Origin: an uncultured Christensenella sp.
Lineage (GTDB): Bacteria; Bacillota; Clostridia; Christensenellales; UBA3700
Direction: 5' to 3'
Assembly (NCBI GenBank): GCA_910578245.1
Contig: CAJTPC010000048.1
Location: forward strand, 1 to 5,595
Length of the DNA: 5,595 nt
This document shows, piece after piece, positions 1-4,618 of the stretch. The stretch's first letter is position 1, and each line of letters opens with the position of its first letter. A model generated the notes under the pieces. The model was given only the letters and a program-made list of their open reading frames with translations. It made no database searches and had not been told where the DNA came from. The position numbers and the translations under genes were made by a program.

Positions 1-2
1 AG

Positions 3-260
3 ACGACAACCAATCCGCTACTCAAGTTGACGGTAAAGAAAGACACAACGGTAGCGCTCTTGAAGATGGAAGACGAGTATATGAAAGACTTACGCCGTGA
101 CGCGACAGGCGACGGAACGAAGGTGAAAGTCAAAGAAACCGAAGTATTGGTAAGCGATGCGCAAGCCTTTGAAACTGCAAAGAAGATGGTAGACTTGAGG
201 TATGACCAAATCGAGAGGTATCAAGACTTGCTAAGAGAGCAACGCGCAATGAAAAAATAA
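3..260 (+). CDS. C-terminal part of an unidentified protein (5' end outside window)
   Basis: The reading frame is open from the left edge of the window to the TAA at 258-260, giving about 85 visible residues. A TTG at 27 could in principle start translation, but no Shine-Dalgarno precedes it and the frame continues upstream without a stop, so I read this as the 3' end of a longer gene. The visible part is highly charged and looks mainly helical: a Lys/Glu/Asp-rich stretch, a short Gly-containing turn (TGDGTK) followed by an alternating strand-like segment (VKVKETEVLV), then a long amphipathic helix ending in a basic tail (REQRAMKK). There is no membrane segment and no cysteine. I do not recognise the family and assign no function. 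A good intrinsic terminator follows directly, so this is the last gene of its transcription unit and is probably not co-transcribed with the DUF421 gene. Confidence is high that it is coding and very low for any product. Confidence 0.6.
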   Translation, partial: TTTNPLLKLTVKKDTTVALLKMEDEYMKDLRRDATGDGTKVKVKETEVLVSDAQAFETAKKMVDLRYDQIERYQDLLREQRAMKK

Positions 261-265
261 TTAGT

Positions 266-297
266 AAGCGGAACGTTAAAGCGTTCCGCTTTTTCTA
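266..297 (+). terminator. Intrinsic terminator after the partial gene
   Basis: A perfect 9-bp stem (AGCGGAACG at 267-275 with CGTTCCGCT at 282-290) encloses a 6-nt loop, and flanking A266 and T291 can extend it by one pair. It is followed by TTTTCTATTT. It lies six bases after the stop codon and separates the first gene from the DUF421 operon. Confidence 0.92.
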
Positions 298-327
298 TTT
301 AAGATACATAATAATTTTCAACTTACG

Positions 328-333
328 CATAAT
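328..333 (+). promoter_or_regulatory. Possible -10 hexamer directly upstream of the DUF421 start
   Basis: CATAAT lies six bases before the ATG at 340, which would place the transcription start at or next to the start codon. No good -35 is seen (TACATA at 305-310 is 17 bp upstream and matches TTGACA at three of six positions), and there is no recognisable Shine-Dalgarno. Another CATAAT at 307-312 would give a leader of about 20 nt and is an alternative. This is a weak call. Confidence 0.3.
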
Positions 334-339
334 GGTAGT

Positions 340-1050
340 ATGTTAATAGTTTTTACAAGATCAATATTGATCTATTTATTCTTATTGATAGTGATGCGAT
401 TGATGGGTAAAAAGCAATTAGGCGAACTTCAACCTTTTGAATTTACCATCACGTTGATTGCCGCAGAACTTGCGTGTATCCCAATGTCCGATACGCAAGT
501 GCCGATACTATACGGATTAGTTCCGATATTTACGCTATTCGTTGTAGAGTTCGTGCTTACCAAGATAGTCAAGCACTCTATCAAAATGCGTAGAATAATC
601 AACGGTAAGCCGGTAATAGTCATAACGCCTGACGGTATTGACTTCGAAGCGATCAACAAACTTGATATGACGGTGCACGATATTATGGAGTCTATCCGCG
701 CAAAAGACTATACTTCACCAGAAGAGATAGAGTGGGCAATTATAGAAACCAACGGCGATATGTCAGTAGTACCAAAGACTGTCAACAAGGCGGTTACTGT
801 TGGGGATATGGGGCTTGCCAATATTGAGCAGACGCAATTGCCGTATTCCGTTATTTGCGAGGGTAAGCGTATGGGACGTAATATCAAAAGATGTAATCTT
901 GACGAGAATAAAGTGCAGTCGCTTCTTGACAAGTTGGGGTACAAACAAGAGGAGATATTACTCTTGCTTGTCACAGGCGGAGATAGCTTCTATCTTCAAC
1001 CAAGGTCAGGCAAGTTTGTCACCGGTATGATAAGCGAGGAGGTCGGTTGA
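340..1050 (+). CDS. DUF421 (YetF-type) integral membrane protein
   Basis: A 236-residue member of the DUF421/YetF family. Hydrophobic segments lie at about residues 2-22, 36-48 and 53-76, followed by a cytosolic-type alpha/beta domain from about 88 to 215. Diagnostic family motifs are visible: MGKKQLGELQPFEF at 22-35, the AELACIPMSD stretch at 42-51, NGKPVIVITPDGI at 88-100, and the block around MTVHDIMESIRAKDYTSPEEIEWAIIET at 110-137, ending in SVVPK (142-146). Biochemical function is not established. Some DUF421 proteins in Bacillus sit in the spore inner membrane and affect spore resistance, so a spore-envelope role is an inference here. ATG 340 gives the usual family N-terminus (MLIVFTRS), but no Shine-Dalgarno precedes it. 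The last codon is two bases from the start of the DUF4363 gene, whose ribosome binding site lies inside this gene, so the two form an operon and are probably translationally coupled. Confidence 0.93.
   Translation: MLIVFTRSILIYLFLLIVMRLMGKKQLGELQPFEFTITLIAAELACIPMSDTQVPILYGLVPIFTLFVVEFVLTKIVKHSIKMRRIINGKPVIVITPDGIDFEAINKLDMTVHDIMESIRAKDYTSPEEIEWAIIETNGDMSVVPKTVNKAVTVGDMGLANIEQTQLPYSVICEGKRMGRNIKRCNLDENKVQSLLDKLGYKQEEILLLLVTGGDSFYLQPRSGKFVTGMISEEVG
1036..1042 (+). promoter_or_regulatory. Shine-Dalgarno of the DUF4363 gene inside the DUF421 gene
   Basis: GAGGAGG lies nine bases before the ATG at 1052 and within the final codons of the upstream gene. It fixes the start of the DUF4363 gene and indicates co-transcription and likely translational coupling. 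Confidence 0.85.
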
Positions 1051-1051
1051 T

Positions 1052-1432
1052 ATGGGAAAGATAATTTTTACTGTAATTCTTGTCGTAATAATACTTGCGC
1101 TTGGAATCAGCGAACAGGTGTTTATGCAAAAGTCGTTCGACGATTTGGTCAAGCGTTGCGAAGAGATACAACAACTTTTGATAGACAAGGACTATTCGCA
1201 AGCTCGCAAAGCCGTACTGCAGACCAAAGAGTGGTGGGCAGGCAAGCGTAATATATTGGAGTTCACTTGTCCTAACAATGATATCAAGGATATCTACAAA
1301 GAAATCGGAGAACTTGAAGGCACACTGTACGCCGAGATGTATGACGACTCTATCACTCGTACCAACGTGATTAAATCTATGGCGGAGAATTCCAAGAACC
1401 TGTTGGCGTACAGAATTAAGAATATACTTTAA
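1052..1432 (+). CDS. DUF4363 family membrane-anchored protein
   Basis: A 126-residue protein with one N-terminal membrane segment or uncleaved signal (residues 4-19, IIFTVILVVIILALGI) and a helical domain that would face outside the cytoplasm or the intermembrane space of a developing spore. The DUF4363 signature is clear: TKEWWAGKRNILEF at 58-71, then CPNNDIKDIYKEIGELEG at 73-90, with paired tryptophans and the invariant-looking GELEG. Length is normal for the family. The gene starts one base after the DUF421 stop and has a strong ribosome binding site. DUF421-DUF4363 pairs recur in Clostridia, which suggests that the two products work together at a membrane, although no mechanism is known. 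A single cysteine (C73) is present, so no internal disulfide is possible. A terminator follows 26 bases after the stop, closing a two-gene operon. Confidence 0.9.
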   Translation: MGKIIFTVILVVIILALGISEQVFMQKSFDDLVKRCEEIQQLLIDKDYSQARKAVLQTKEWWAGKRNILEFTCPNNDIKDIYKEIGELEGTLYAEMYDDSITRTNVIKSMAENSKNLLAYRIKNIL

Positions 1433-1458
1433 TAACGTATCAATAATATCTACTCAAG

Positions 1459-1497
1459 AATTTGTCGAAAATTTATATTTTTCGGCAAATTTTTTTT
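1459..1497 (+). terminator. Intrinsic terminator of the DUF421-DUF4363 operon
   Basis: A 13-bp stem (1459-1471 with 1479-1491, one G-U pair) around a 7-nt loop runs directly into an eight-base T tract (1490-1497). The T tract ends only about 21 bases before the murC start codon, so little room is left for a separate murC promoter and leader. Confidence 0.9.
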
Positions 1498-1507
1498 ATT
1501 TGTTGCA

Positions 1508-1513
1508 TATTAT
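1508..1513 (+). promoter_or_regulatory. Candidate -10 element for murC
   Basis: TATTAT ends five bases before the murC ATG. If it is used, transcription would start at about the A of the start codon and the mRNA would be leaderless. The -35 region would fall on the terminator's right arm (about 1485-1490, GCAAAT) and does not resemble TTGACA. An overlapping TATAGA at 1511-1516 is an alternative. Confidence 0.35.
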
Positions 1514-1518
1514 AGAAT

Positions 1519-2868
1519 ATGTTTGGTTTTAATAGGATTCATTTTATAGGCATAGGCGGAATAAGTATGTCAGCGCTCGCAATGTTGACGAGCGAAGCGG
1601 GAGTATGGGTAAGCGGTTCAGATAGATGCGACAGTGAGATAATGCAAAAACTCAAGGGATATGGAATCAATGCTTACGTGGGCAGTAACAACAGCATCGT
1701 ATCAGGCAGTGACCTTGTTGTGTATACGTCCGCAGTGGGAGGAGATGACAAAGAACTCAAGTTTGCTCGCGCTAATAAAATTAGATGTATGGAGCGAAAA
1801 GCCTATCTTGCGTTTATGTCTAAGACTTGCAAGAGCGTGATAGCTGTGGCAGGTTCGCACGGCAAAACCAGCGTTAGCGCTATGCTGTGTCATATCTTCG
1901 ACGGCATGGCATTGCCGTTCAAAGGACACGTAGGCGGTATAATAAAGTCTGTCGGCAGAAATTATATTGATACCGGCAATGACTATTTTGTTACGGAAGC
2001 ATGCGAATACGGACGCAGTTTTTTATCTTTAGAACCGGATATCGGAGTAATTCTCAATTGTGATTACGACCATCCCGACACCTATCCCACCAAGGAAAAT
2101 ATGTACGAGGCTTTCGTGAAGTTTGCCGAGCAATCCAAGATAGTAATTATTGGTGAAGATGCCTTCAATACTCTTGATATGCGCGCGGTGGATAGGGACA
2201 AAGTCTATACCTTCGGCTTTGGCGAATGCGCGTATTTTAGGGCAGTCAATGTCCAAAACGTTGACGGCAAATTTAGTTTTGACGCGCTTTGCGATAATAA
2301 GCGTATAGGCAGATTCTCCCTGAATATTTACGGCAGACACAACGTTCTCAACGCTTTGGCAGTTATTGCCGTATGTCATCTCAACTGGTTGGATATGGCA
2401 GAAGTTTCGCAGTTCATATCGGGATTCGACGGCGTAGACAGACGTTTTACAGACTGCGGATATACGCCGAGCGGAGCGCGCGTCATAGTAGACTATGCGC
2501 ATCACCCCAAAGAGATTTCCGCTACGATAGATACTGTCAGGCTAATGACAAAGGGCAGAATCATTGCCGTATTTGAACCTCATACCTACTCGCGTACAAA
2601 AGCATTGCTTACAGAGTTTGCCGACAGCTTTTATTGGGTAGACGATTTGATAATATTGCCTACTTACGGAGCAAGAGAGAGTGAGAGCGAAGGAATAGGC
2701 GGAGATAAACTTGCAAAATATATCAATAAAAACGGCGAAGGGGCTTTATATCTGCCGGACTATAAAAGCGCGCGGGAGTATGTTCAAAATAATGCGACAG
2801 CAAGAGATATAGTCGTAGTTTTAGGGGCGGGAAGCGTAAATACGCTTGGCTCTATGTTAACGAAATAA
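1519..2868 (+). CDS. murC: UDP-N-acetylmuramate--L-alanine ligase (MurC)
   Basis: Cytoplasmic ATP-dependent Mur ligase that adds L-alanine to UDP-N-acetylmuramic acid, the first peptide-forming step of peptidoglycan precursor synthesis. The 449-residue length is normal. The N-terminal Rossmann-like UDP-binding domain opens with HFIGIGGISMS (8-18). The central ATPase domain has the P-loop GSHGKTS (112-118; the usual form is GTHGKTT/S), EACEYGRSF (160-168) and NCDYDHPDTYPT (180-191). It ends with YGRHNVLNALA (271-281) and DGVDRRF (304-310), and the C-terminal domain carries DYAHHP (325-330) and EPHTYSR (353-359). The EACEY/DHPD forms are typical of a clostridial MurC branch, and YAHHP with EPHTYSR argues for MurC over MurD, MurE or MurF. 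Mpl is the only close alternative and is unlikely in this lineage. ATG 1519 is the only feasible start, because TAG lies in frame at 1513-1515 and the conserved motif begins at residue 8. No Shine-Dalgarno precedes it. The gene is flanked by terminators on both sides and appears monocistronic. Confidence 0.95.
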   Translation: MFGFNRIHFIGIGGISMSALAMLTSEAGVWVSGSDRCDSEIMQKLKGYGINAYVGSNNSIVSGSDLVVYTSAVGGDDKELKFARANKIRCMERKAYLAFMSKTCKSVIAVAGSHGKTSVSAMLCHIFDGMALPFKGHVGGIIKSVGRNYIDTGNDYFVTEACEYGRSFLSLEPDIGVILNCDYDHPDTYPTKENMYEAFVKFAEQSKIVIIGEDAFNTLDMRAVDRDKVYTFGFGECAYFRAVNVQNVDGKFSFDALCDNKRIGRFSLNIYGRHNVLNALAVIAVCHLNWLDMAEVSQFISGFDGVDRRFTDCGYTPSGARVIVDYAHHPKEISATIDTVRLMTKGRIIAVFEPHTYSRTKALLTEFADSFYWVDDLIILPTYGARESESEGIGGDKLAKYINKNGEGALYLPDYKSAREYVQNNATARDIVVVLGAGSVNTLGSMLTK

Positions 2869-2869
2869 T

Positions 2870-2901
2870 AAAAAAACTCCGACTAAGTCGGAGCTTTTAT
2901 T
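2870..2901. terminator. Bidirectional terminator between murC and the MDR gene
   Basis: A perfect 7-bp GC-rich stem (CTCCGAC 2877-2883, GTCGGAG 2887-2893) has a 3-nt loop. On the plus strand it is followed by CTTTTATTTT, and on the minus strand by the complement of the A run at 2870-2876. It can therefore stop transcription from both convergent genes. The 33-bp gap between the two stop codons is almost entirely this element. Confidence 0.9.
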
Positions 2902-3876
2902 TTAGCATTTGAAGATTGTCTTAAGATAGTTATGTTTTTTAGCAAGATCGCTGAATACCTGTTGAGCCTCGCTAATGTCAATTTCCTGTTCTATTAGGCA
3001 ATCTACTTTGACGACTTCCGTTGCAAGCATGTTTATAGCGGTTTCTATTTCGCCAAAGCCGTCGCTAATGCCGTATACTGTCAAATTATTGGCAATGATA
3101 GGCGAGAGGTCGCCTTTGAGCGGTGGGATAGCCTTGTTGTAACCGACTATTGCCACTTTTCCGTTCTTGCGCAAGTAGTGGAGTATTTTGCCGACTTCAT
3201 CGCATACATCGCTACTCAAAATCAGATATTCGACGAGTTTTCCGCTGGTAATTTCCTTGAGTTTTTGCAAGACGTCTTCTTCTACGTAATTTATTGCGTA
3301 ATACACGCCCAAATCTCTTGCCAAATCAAGACGGGAAGCGTCATTGTCAATAACGATAGGTATTGCTTGATAATAAATGCAAAGTTGCGCGATTATCAAA
3401 TTGACGGAAGTGCATCCGTAAAGCATAACGTACTTAGTCTTTTCAATATCCAATTTCTCTATTATATTTATTGCAATCGCAATGTCTTCAATAAATGTAA
3501 ACGCGCTATCGCCTACGCCGATTGGCAGAGTATATATATTGTGCAAAGGAGCGTATACGTAATCTGCAAGATAACCGTCGTTTTGCAAGCCGTTGATAAT
3601 GTATTTACCGTTCTCAAGACGCGTATAAGGAGAGAGCATAACTCTTTGTCCCTTTCTTAGGGTAATATCTTCGCAATCGCTGACAAGACCGATAGCAATT
3701 CTCGTAGGGCAAAGCGGCAAATTTACTTTAGTAATTTTACCTGCAAAGACCGCGACGTCGCTTTCGCAGACGCCGGCGCGTAGAATTTTAATTTTTGCGT
3801 AATCCTTAAGACTTAGAGCGCTTTCTTCGCTCTCTTCTTCAATAGTGAAATTTTTTGTTATTCTAAAAGATTTCAT
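2902..3876 (-). CDS. Divergent medium-chain dehydrogenase/reductase (zinc-ADH-like) protein
   Basis: A 324-residue protein with the two-domain MDR layout: a GroES-like N-terminal half (about 25-130) and a Rossmann-like half (about 140-280). AGVCESDVAVFAGK (34-47) aligns with the ADH GICGSD..xxG motif and keeps the first catalytic-zinc cysteine (C37). DGYLADYV (100-107) matches the usual GGFAEYV. IVIDNDASRLDLARDLG (174-190) matches the second Rossmann strand and helix, with D177 in the NAD-preferring position. Key positions are lost, however. The GHE motif is replaced by TRIA (58-61), the four-cysteine structural-zinc lobe is shortened and cysteine-free (81-99), and the GxGxxG loop reads GCTSVN (154-159). 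Substrate and activity are therefore unclear. It may be a non-zinc oxidoreductase, a TarJ-like short-lobe relative, or a non-enzymatic descendant. The start at 3876 is supported by AGAAGGA four bases upstream. The gene is monocistronic, with a strong promoter and its own terminator. Confidence 0.85.
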   Translation of the reverse strand: MKSFRITKNFTIEEESEESALSLKDYAKIKILRAGVCESDVAVFAGKITKVNLPLCPTRIAIGLVSDCEDITLRKGQRVMLSPYTRLENGKYIINGLQNDGYLADYVYAPLHNIYTLPIGVGDSAFTFIEDIAIAINIIEKLDIEKTKYVMLYGCTSVNLIIAQLCIYYQAIPIVIDNDASRLDLARDLGVYYAINYVEEDVLQKLKEITSGKLVEYLILSSDVCDEVGKILHYLRKNGKVAIVGYNKAIPPLKGDLSPIIANNLTVYGISDGFGEIETAINMLATEVVKVDCLIEQEIDISEAQQVFSDLAKKHNYLKTIFKC

Positions 3877-3880
3877 ACAT

Positions 3881-3887
3881 TCCTTCT
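3881..3887 (-). promoter_or_regulatory. Shine-Dalgarno of the MDR gene
   Basis: Reading on the minus strand, AGAAGGA stands four bases before the ATG whose first base is 3876. The spacing is short, and an out-of-frame ATG lies in between (first base 3880). The frame from 3876 is the one that carries the conserved protein. Confidence 0.7.
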
Positions 3888-3894
3888 CAATGCC

Positions 3895-3930
3895 GGCGTA
3901 AAAATTTCGCCTTGATTCTGTCCTTGACAG
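3895..3930 (-). promoter_or_regulatory. Two small hairpins in the MDR gene 5' leader
   Basis: The predicted leader runs from about 3950 to 3877. On the minus strand it carries a perfect 5-bp hairpin (CTGTC-AAG-GACAG, 3930-3918) and then a GGCG/CGCC stem with an A/T-rich interior (3911-3895), which ends about seven bases before the Shine-Dalgarno. It matches no riboswitch class I can name. A translational control element is possible but unproven. Confidence 0.35.
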
Positions 3931-3956
3931 CTAGTTTCACCATTTAACTTACGACA

Positions 3957-3985
3957 ATTATACCATATTTTAATCCGCTTGGCAA
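3957..3985 (-). promoter_or_regulatory. Strong sigma-A-type promoter of the MDR gene
   Basis: On the minus strand, TTGCCA (3985-3980, five of six matches to TTGACA) is followed after 17 bp by a perfect TATAAT (3962-3957), preceded by TGG, which makes an extended -10. Transcription should start near 3950, giving a leader of about 74 nt. Confidence 0.85.
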
Positions 3986-4231
3986 GTGTGGAGTTTACGT
4001 TTGCTTCAAAAAAGCTATATTATGGCAAAAATCGACACATACAGCGTAATTTTCTTTTTGGAAGTGTACGATATTTGACATTTATCAATTATATAAGCAA
4101 CATAAAATAGCCGAAAATAATAAAAATCTTCAATTATGCAAAATTTTAACGGCAGAAATTAAAATTTTTAAGGCGCTTAACGCATTTGTTTGGTAATAAA
4201 TGAAAAATATTGAAAAACACTTGAATTATGC
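3986..4231 (+). other. AT-rich divergent intergenic stretch with no supported gene
   Basis: This lies between the MDR promoter and the rpmE promoter. I see no gene here. It holds an isolated perfect TTGACA at 4075-4080 without a good -10 at 16-18 bp, and an A/T-only inverted repeat with 10-bp arms at 4140-4149 and 4159-4168 around a 9-nt spacer. A short GCG...CGC stem follows at about 4173-4183. The rest is A/T-rich DNA of a kind common upstream of strong ribosomal promoters. Confidence 0.5.
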
Positions 4232-4260
4232 TTGACTTATACAATTATTATATGTATAAT
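4232..4260 (+). promoter_or_regulatory. Sigma-A-type promoter of rpmE
   Basis: TTGACT (4232-4237) and a perfect TATAAT (4255-4260) are separated by exactly 17 bp. Transcription should begin near 4267, giving a leader of about 30 nt. The -10 lies in a perfect inverted repeat (ATTATA-TG-TATAAT, 4247-4260). The sequence just upstream is A/T-rich, as in UP-element-assisted ribosomal promoters. Confidence 0.9.
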
Positions 4261-4281
4261 CATTGAGTAAAGAATTTTGCA

Positions 4282-4292
4282 AAGGTAGGTGA
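4282..4292 (+). promoter_or_regulatory. Shine-Dalgarno region of rpmE
   Basis: AAGGTAGGTGA precedes the ATG at 4297 and offers two overlapping AGG-type matches to the anti-SD. It supports 4297 as the start, which also gives the canonical bL31 N-terminus. Confidence 0.75.
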
Positions 4293-4296
4293 TAAT

Positions 4297-4500
4297 ATGA
4301 ACGAGAATATCCAACCTAATTATCATGACGTTACTGTCGTTTGCGCTTGCGGAGCCAGCTTTGTATGTGGCACGACCAAGGACGGCGACACAATTAAGGT
4401 AGAAGTTTGTAGCAAATGCCACCCTTACTACACCGGCAAGCAAAAGTTGGTAGATACGGGCGGTAGGGTTGACAAGTTCAAGAAGCGTTACAATCTCTAA
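4297..4500 (+). CDS. rpmE: 50S ribosomal protein bL31 (zinc-binding form)
   Basis: A 67-residue large-subunit protein that helps bridge the two ribosomal subunits. It begins with the family hallmark of IQPNYH (5-10) and carries all four zinc-ligand cysteines in the C+ arrangement: C16, C18, C38 and C41, within CACG and CSKCHPYYTGKQKLVDTGGRVDKF. This is the zinc-dependent RpmE type and not the cysteine-free paralogue induced on zinc starvation. Length and C-terminus (KKRYNL) are normal. It has its own near-consensus promoter and a terminator about 22 bases after the stop, so it is a single-gene unit. Its downstream neighbour is spoIIR. In Bacillus rpmE also lies near spoIIR, but with tdk, prfA and prmC between them. 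Confidence 0.97.
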   Translation: MNENIQPNYHDVTVVCACGASFVCGTTKDGDTIKVEVCSKCHPYYTGKQKLVDTGGRVDKFKKRYNL

Positions 4501-4522
4501 GAACTTGCTAAATCACGAGTTT

Positions 4523-4554
4523 ATGCGGAAGGCGGAAGTCTTCCGTATTTTTTT
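4523..4554 (+). terminator. Intrinsic terminator of rpmE
   Basis: A 9-bp stem (4523-4531 with 4540-4548, one G-U pair) and an 8-nt loop are followed by a seven-base T run (4548-4554). The left arm and loop contain a tandem 7-bp repeat, GCGGAAG at 4525-4531 and 4532-4538. Either copy is complementary to the right arm, but only the first leaves a workable loop. Confidence 0.9.
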
Positions 4555-4563
4555 ATTCAATAT

Positions 4564-4592
4564 GTATAAAAGCGCCTTAATTGTCAATAATA
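4564..4592 (+). promoter_or_regulatory. Putative sigma-F (forespore) promoter of spoIIR
   Basis: GTATA at 4564-4568 fits the sigma-F -35 (GywTA). After 14 bp, GTCAATAATA at 4583-4592 fits the -10 (GGnrAnAnTw) at every defined position except the second G. The known spacing is about 15 bp. The predicted start near 4599 lies just before the ribosome binding site. No sigma-A promoter is visible in this gap. In Bacillus subtilis spoIIR is transcribed by sigma-F, so the match fits the gene's biology. Confidence 0.55.
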
Positions 4593-4606
4593 GCCATATC
4601 AACTTT

Positions 4607-4612
4607 GGAAGG
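4607..4612 (+). promoter_or_regulatory. Shine-Dalgarno that fixes the spoIIR start
   Basis: GGAAGG lies six bases before ATG 4619. The reading frame is open further upstream, but those codons overlap rpmE and its terminator, so 4619 is the true start. Confidence 0.85.
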
Positions 4613-4618
4613 TATGCA

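Noticed and set aside
300..340. Sigma-G-type promoter before the DUF421 gene (CATAATA at 307-313)
   Set aside because: The -10 resembles the sigma-G form, but the -35 position about 18 bp upstream falls in the terminator stem and does not fit the consensus.
332..346. Four-codon mini-ORF overlapping the DUF421 start (ATG at 332)
   Set aside because: It has no SD, and if the transcript starts near 340 it would not even be transcribed. It is most likely chance.
2029..2505. 158-codon minus-strand frame opposite murC
   Set aside because: It lies wholly inside the well-supported murC on the other strand, lacks a ribosome binding site and shows no recognisable protein features.
3178..3660. 160-codon plus-strand frame opposite the MDR gene
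   Set aside because: It is antisense to a conserved gene, lacks a promoter or SD, and has a composition typical of a reverse-strand shadow.
4022..4078. 18-codon frame in the rpmE upstream region (ATG at 4022)
   Set aside because: There is no Shine-Dalgarno or credible promoter, and a frame this short is expected by chance.
4075..4108. Second rpmE promoter using TTGACA at 4075
   Set aside because: At 16-18 bp spacing no -10-like hexamer is found (CAACAT at 17 bp), and the better A/T matches are at unsuitable distances of 10-11 or 20-22 bp.
4247..4275. Bidirectional promoter at the symmetric -10 of rpmE
   Set aside because: The minus strand has a TATAAT by symmetry, but the matching -35 position (ATTCTT) is poor, there is no extended -10, and no minus-strand gene is served before the MDR gene, which has its own promoter.
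4469..4618. Extending spoIIR upstream to the in-frame ATG at 4469
   Set aside because: The extension overlaps the end of rpmE in another frame and reads through the rpmE terminator. ATG 4619 has a proper Shine-Dalgarno and begins directly with the signal segment.
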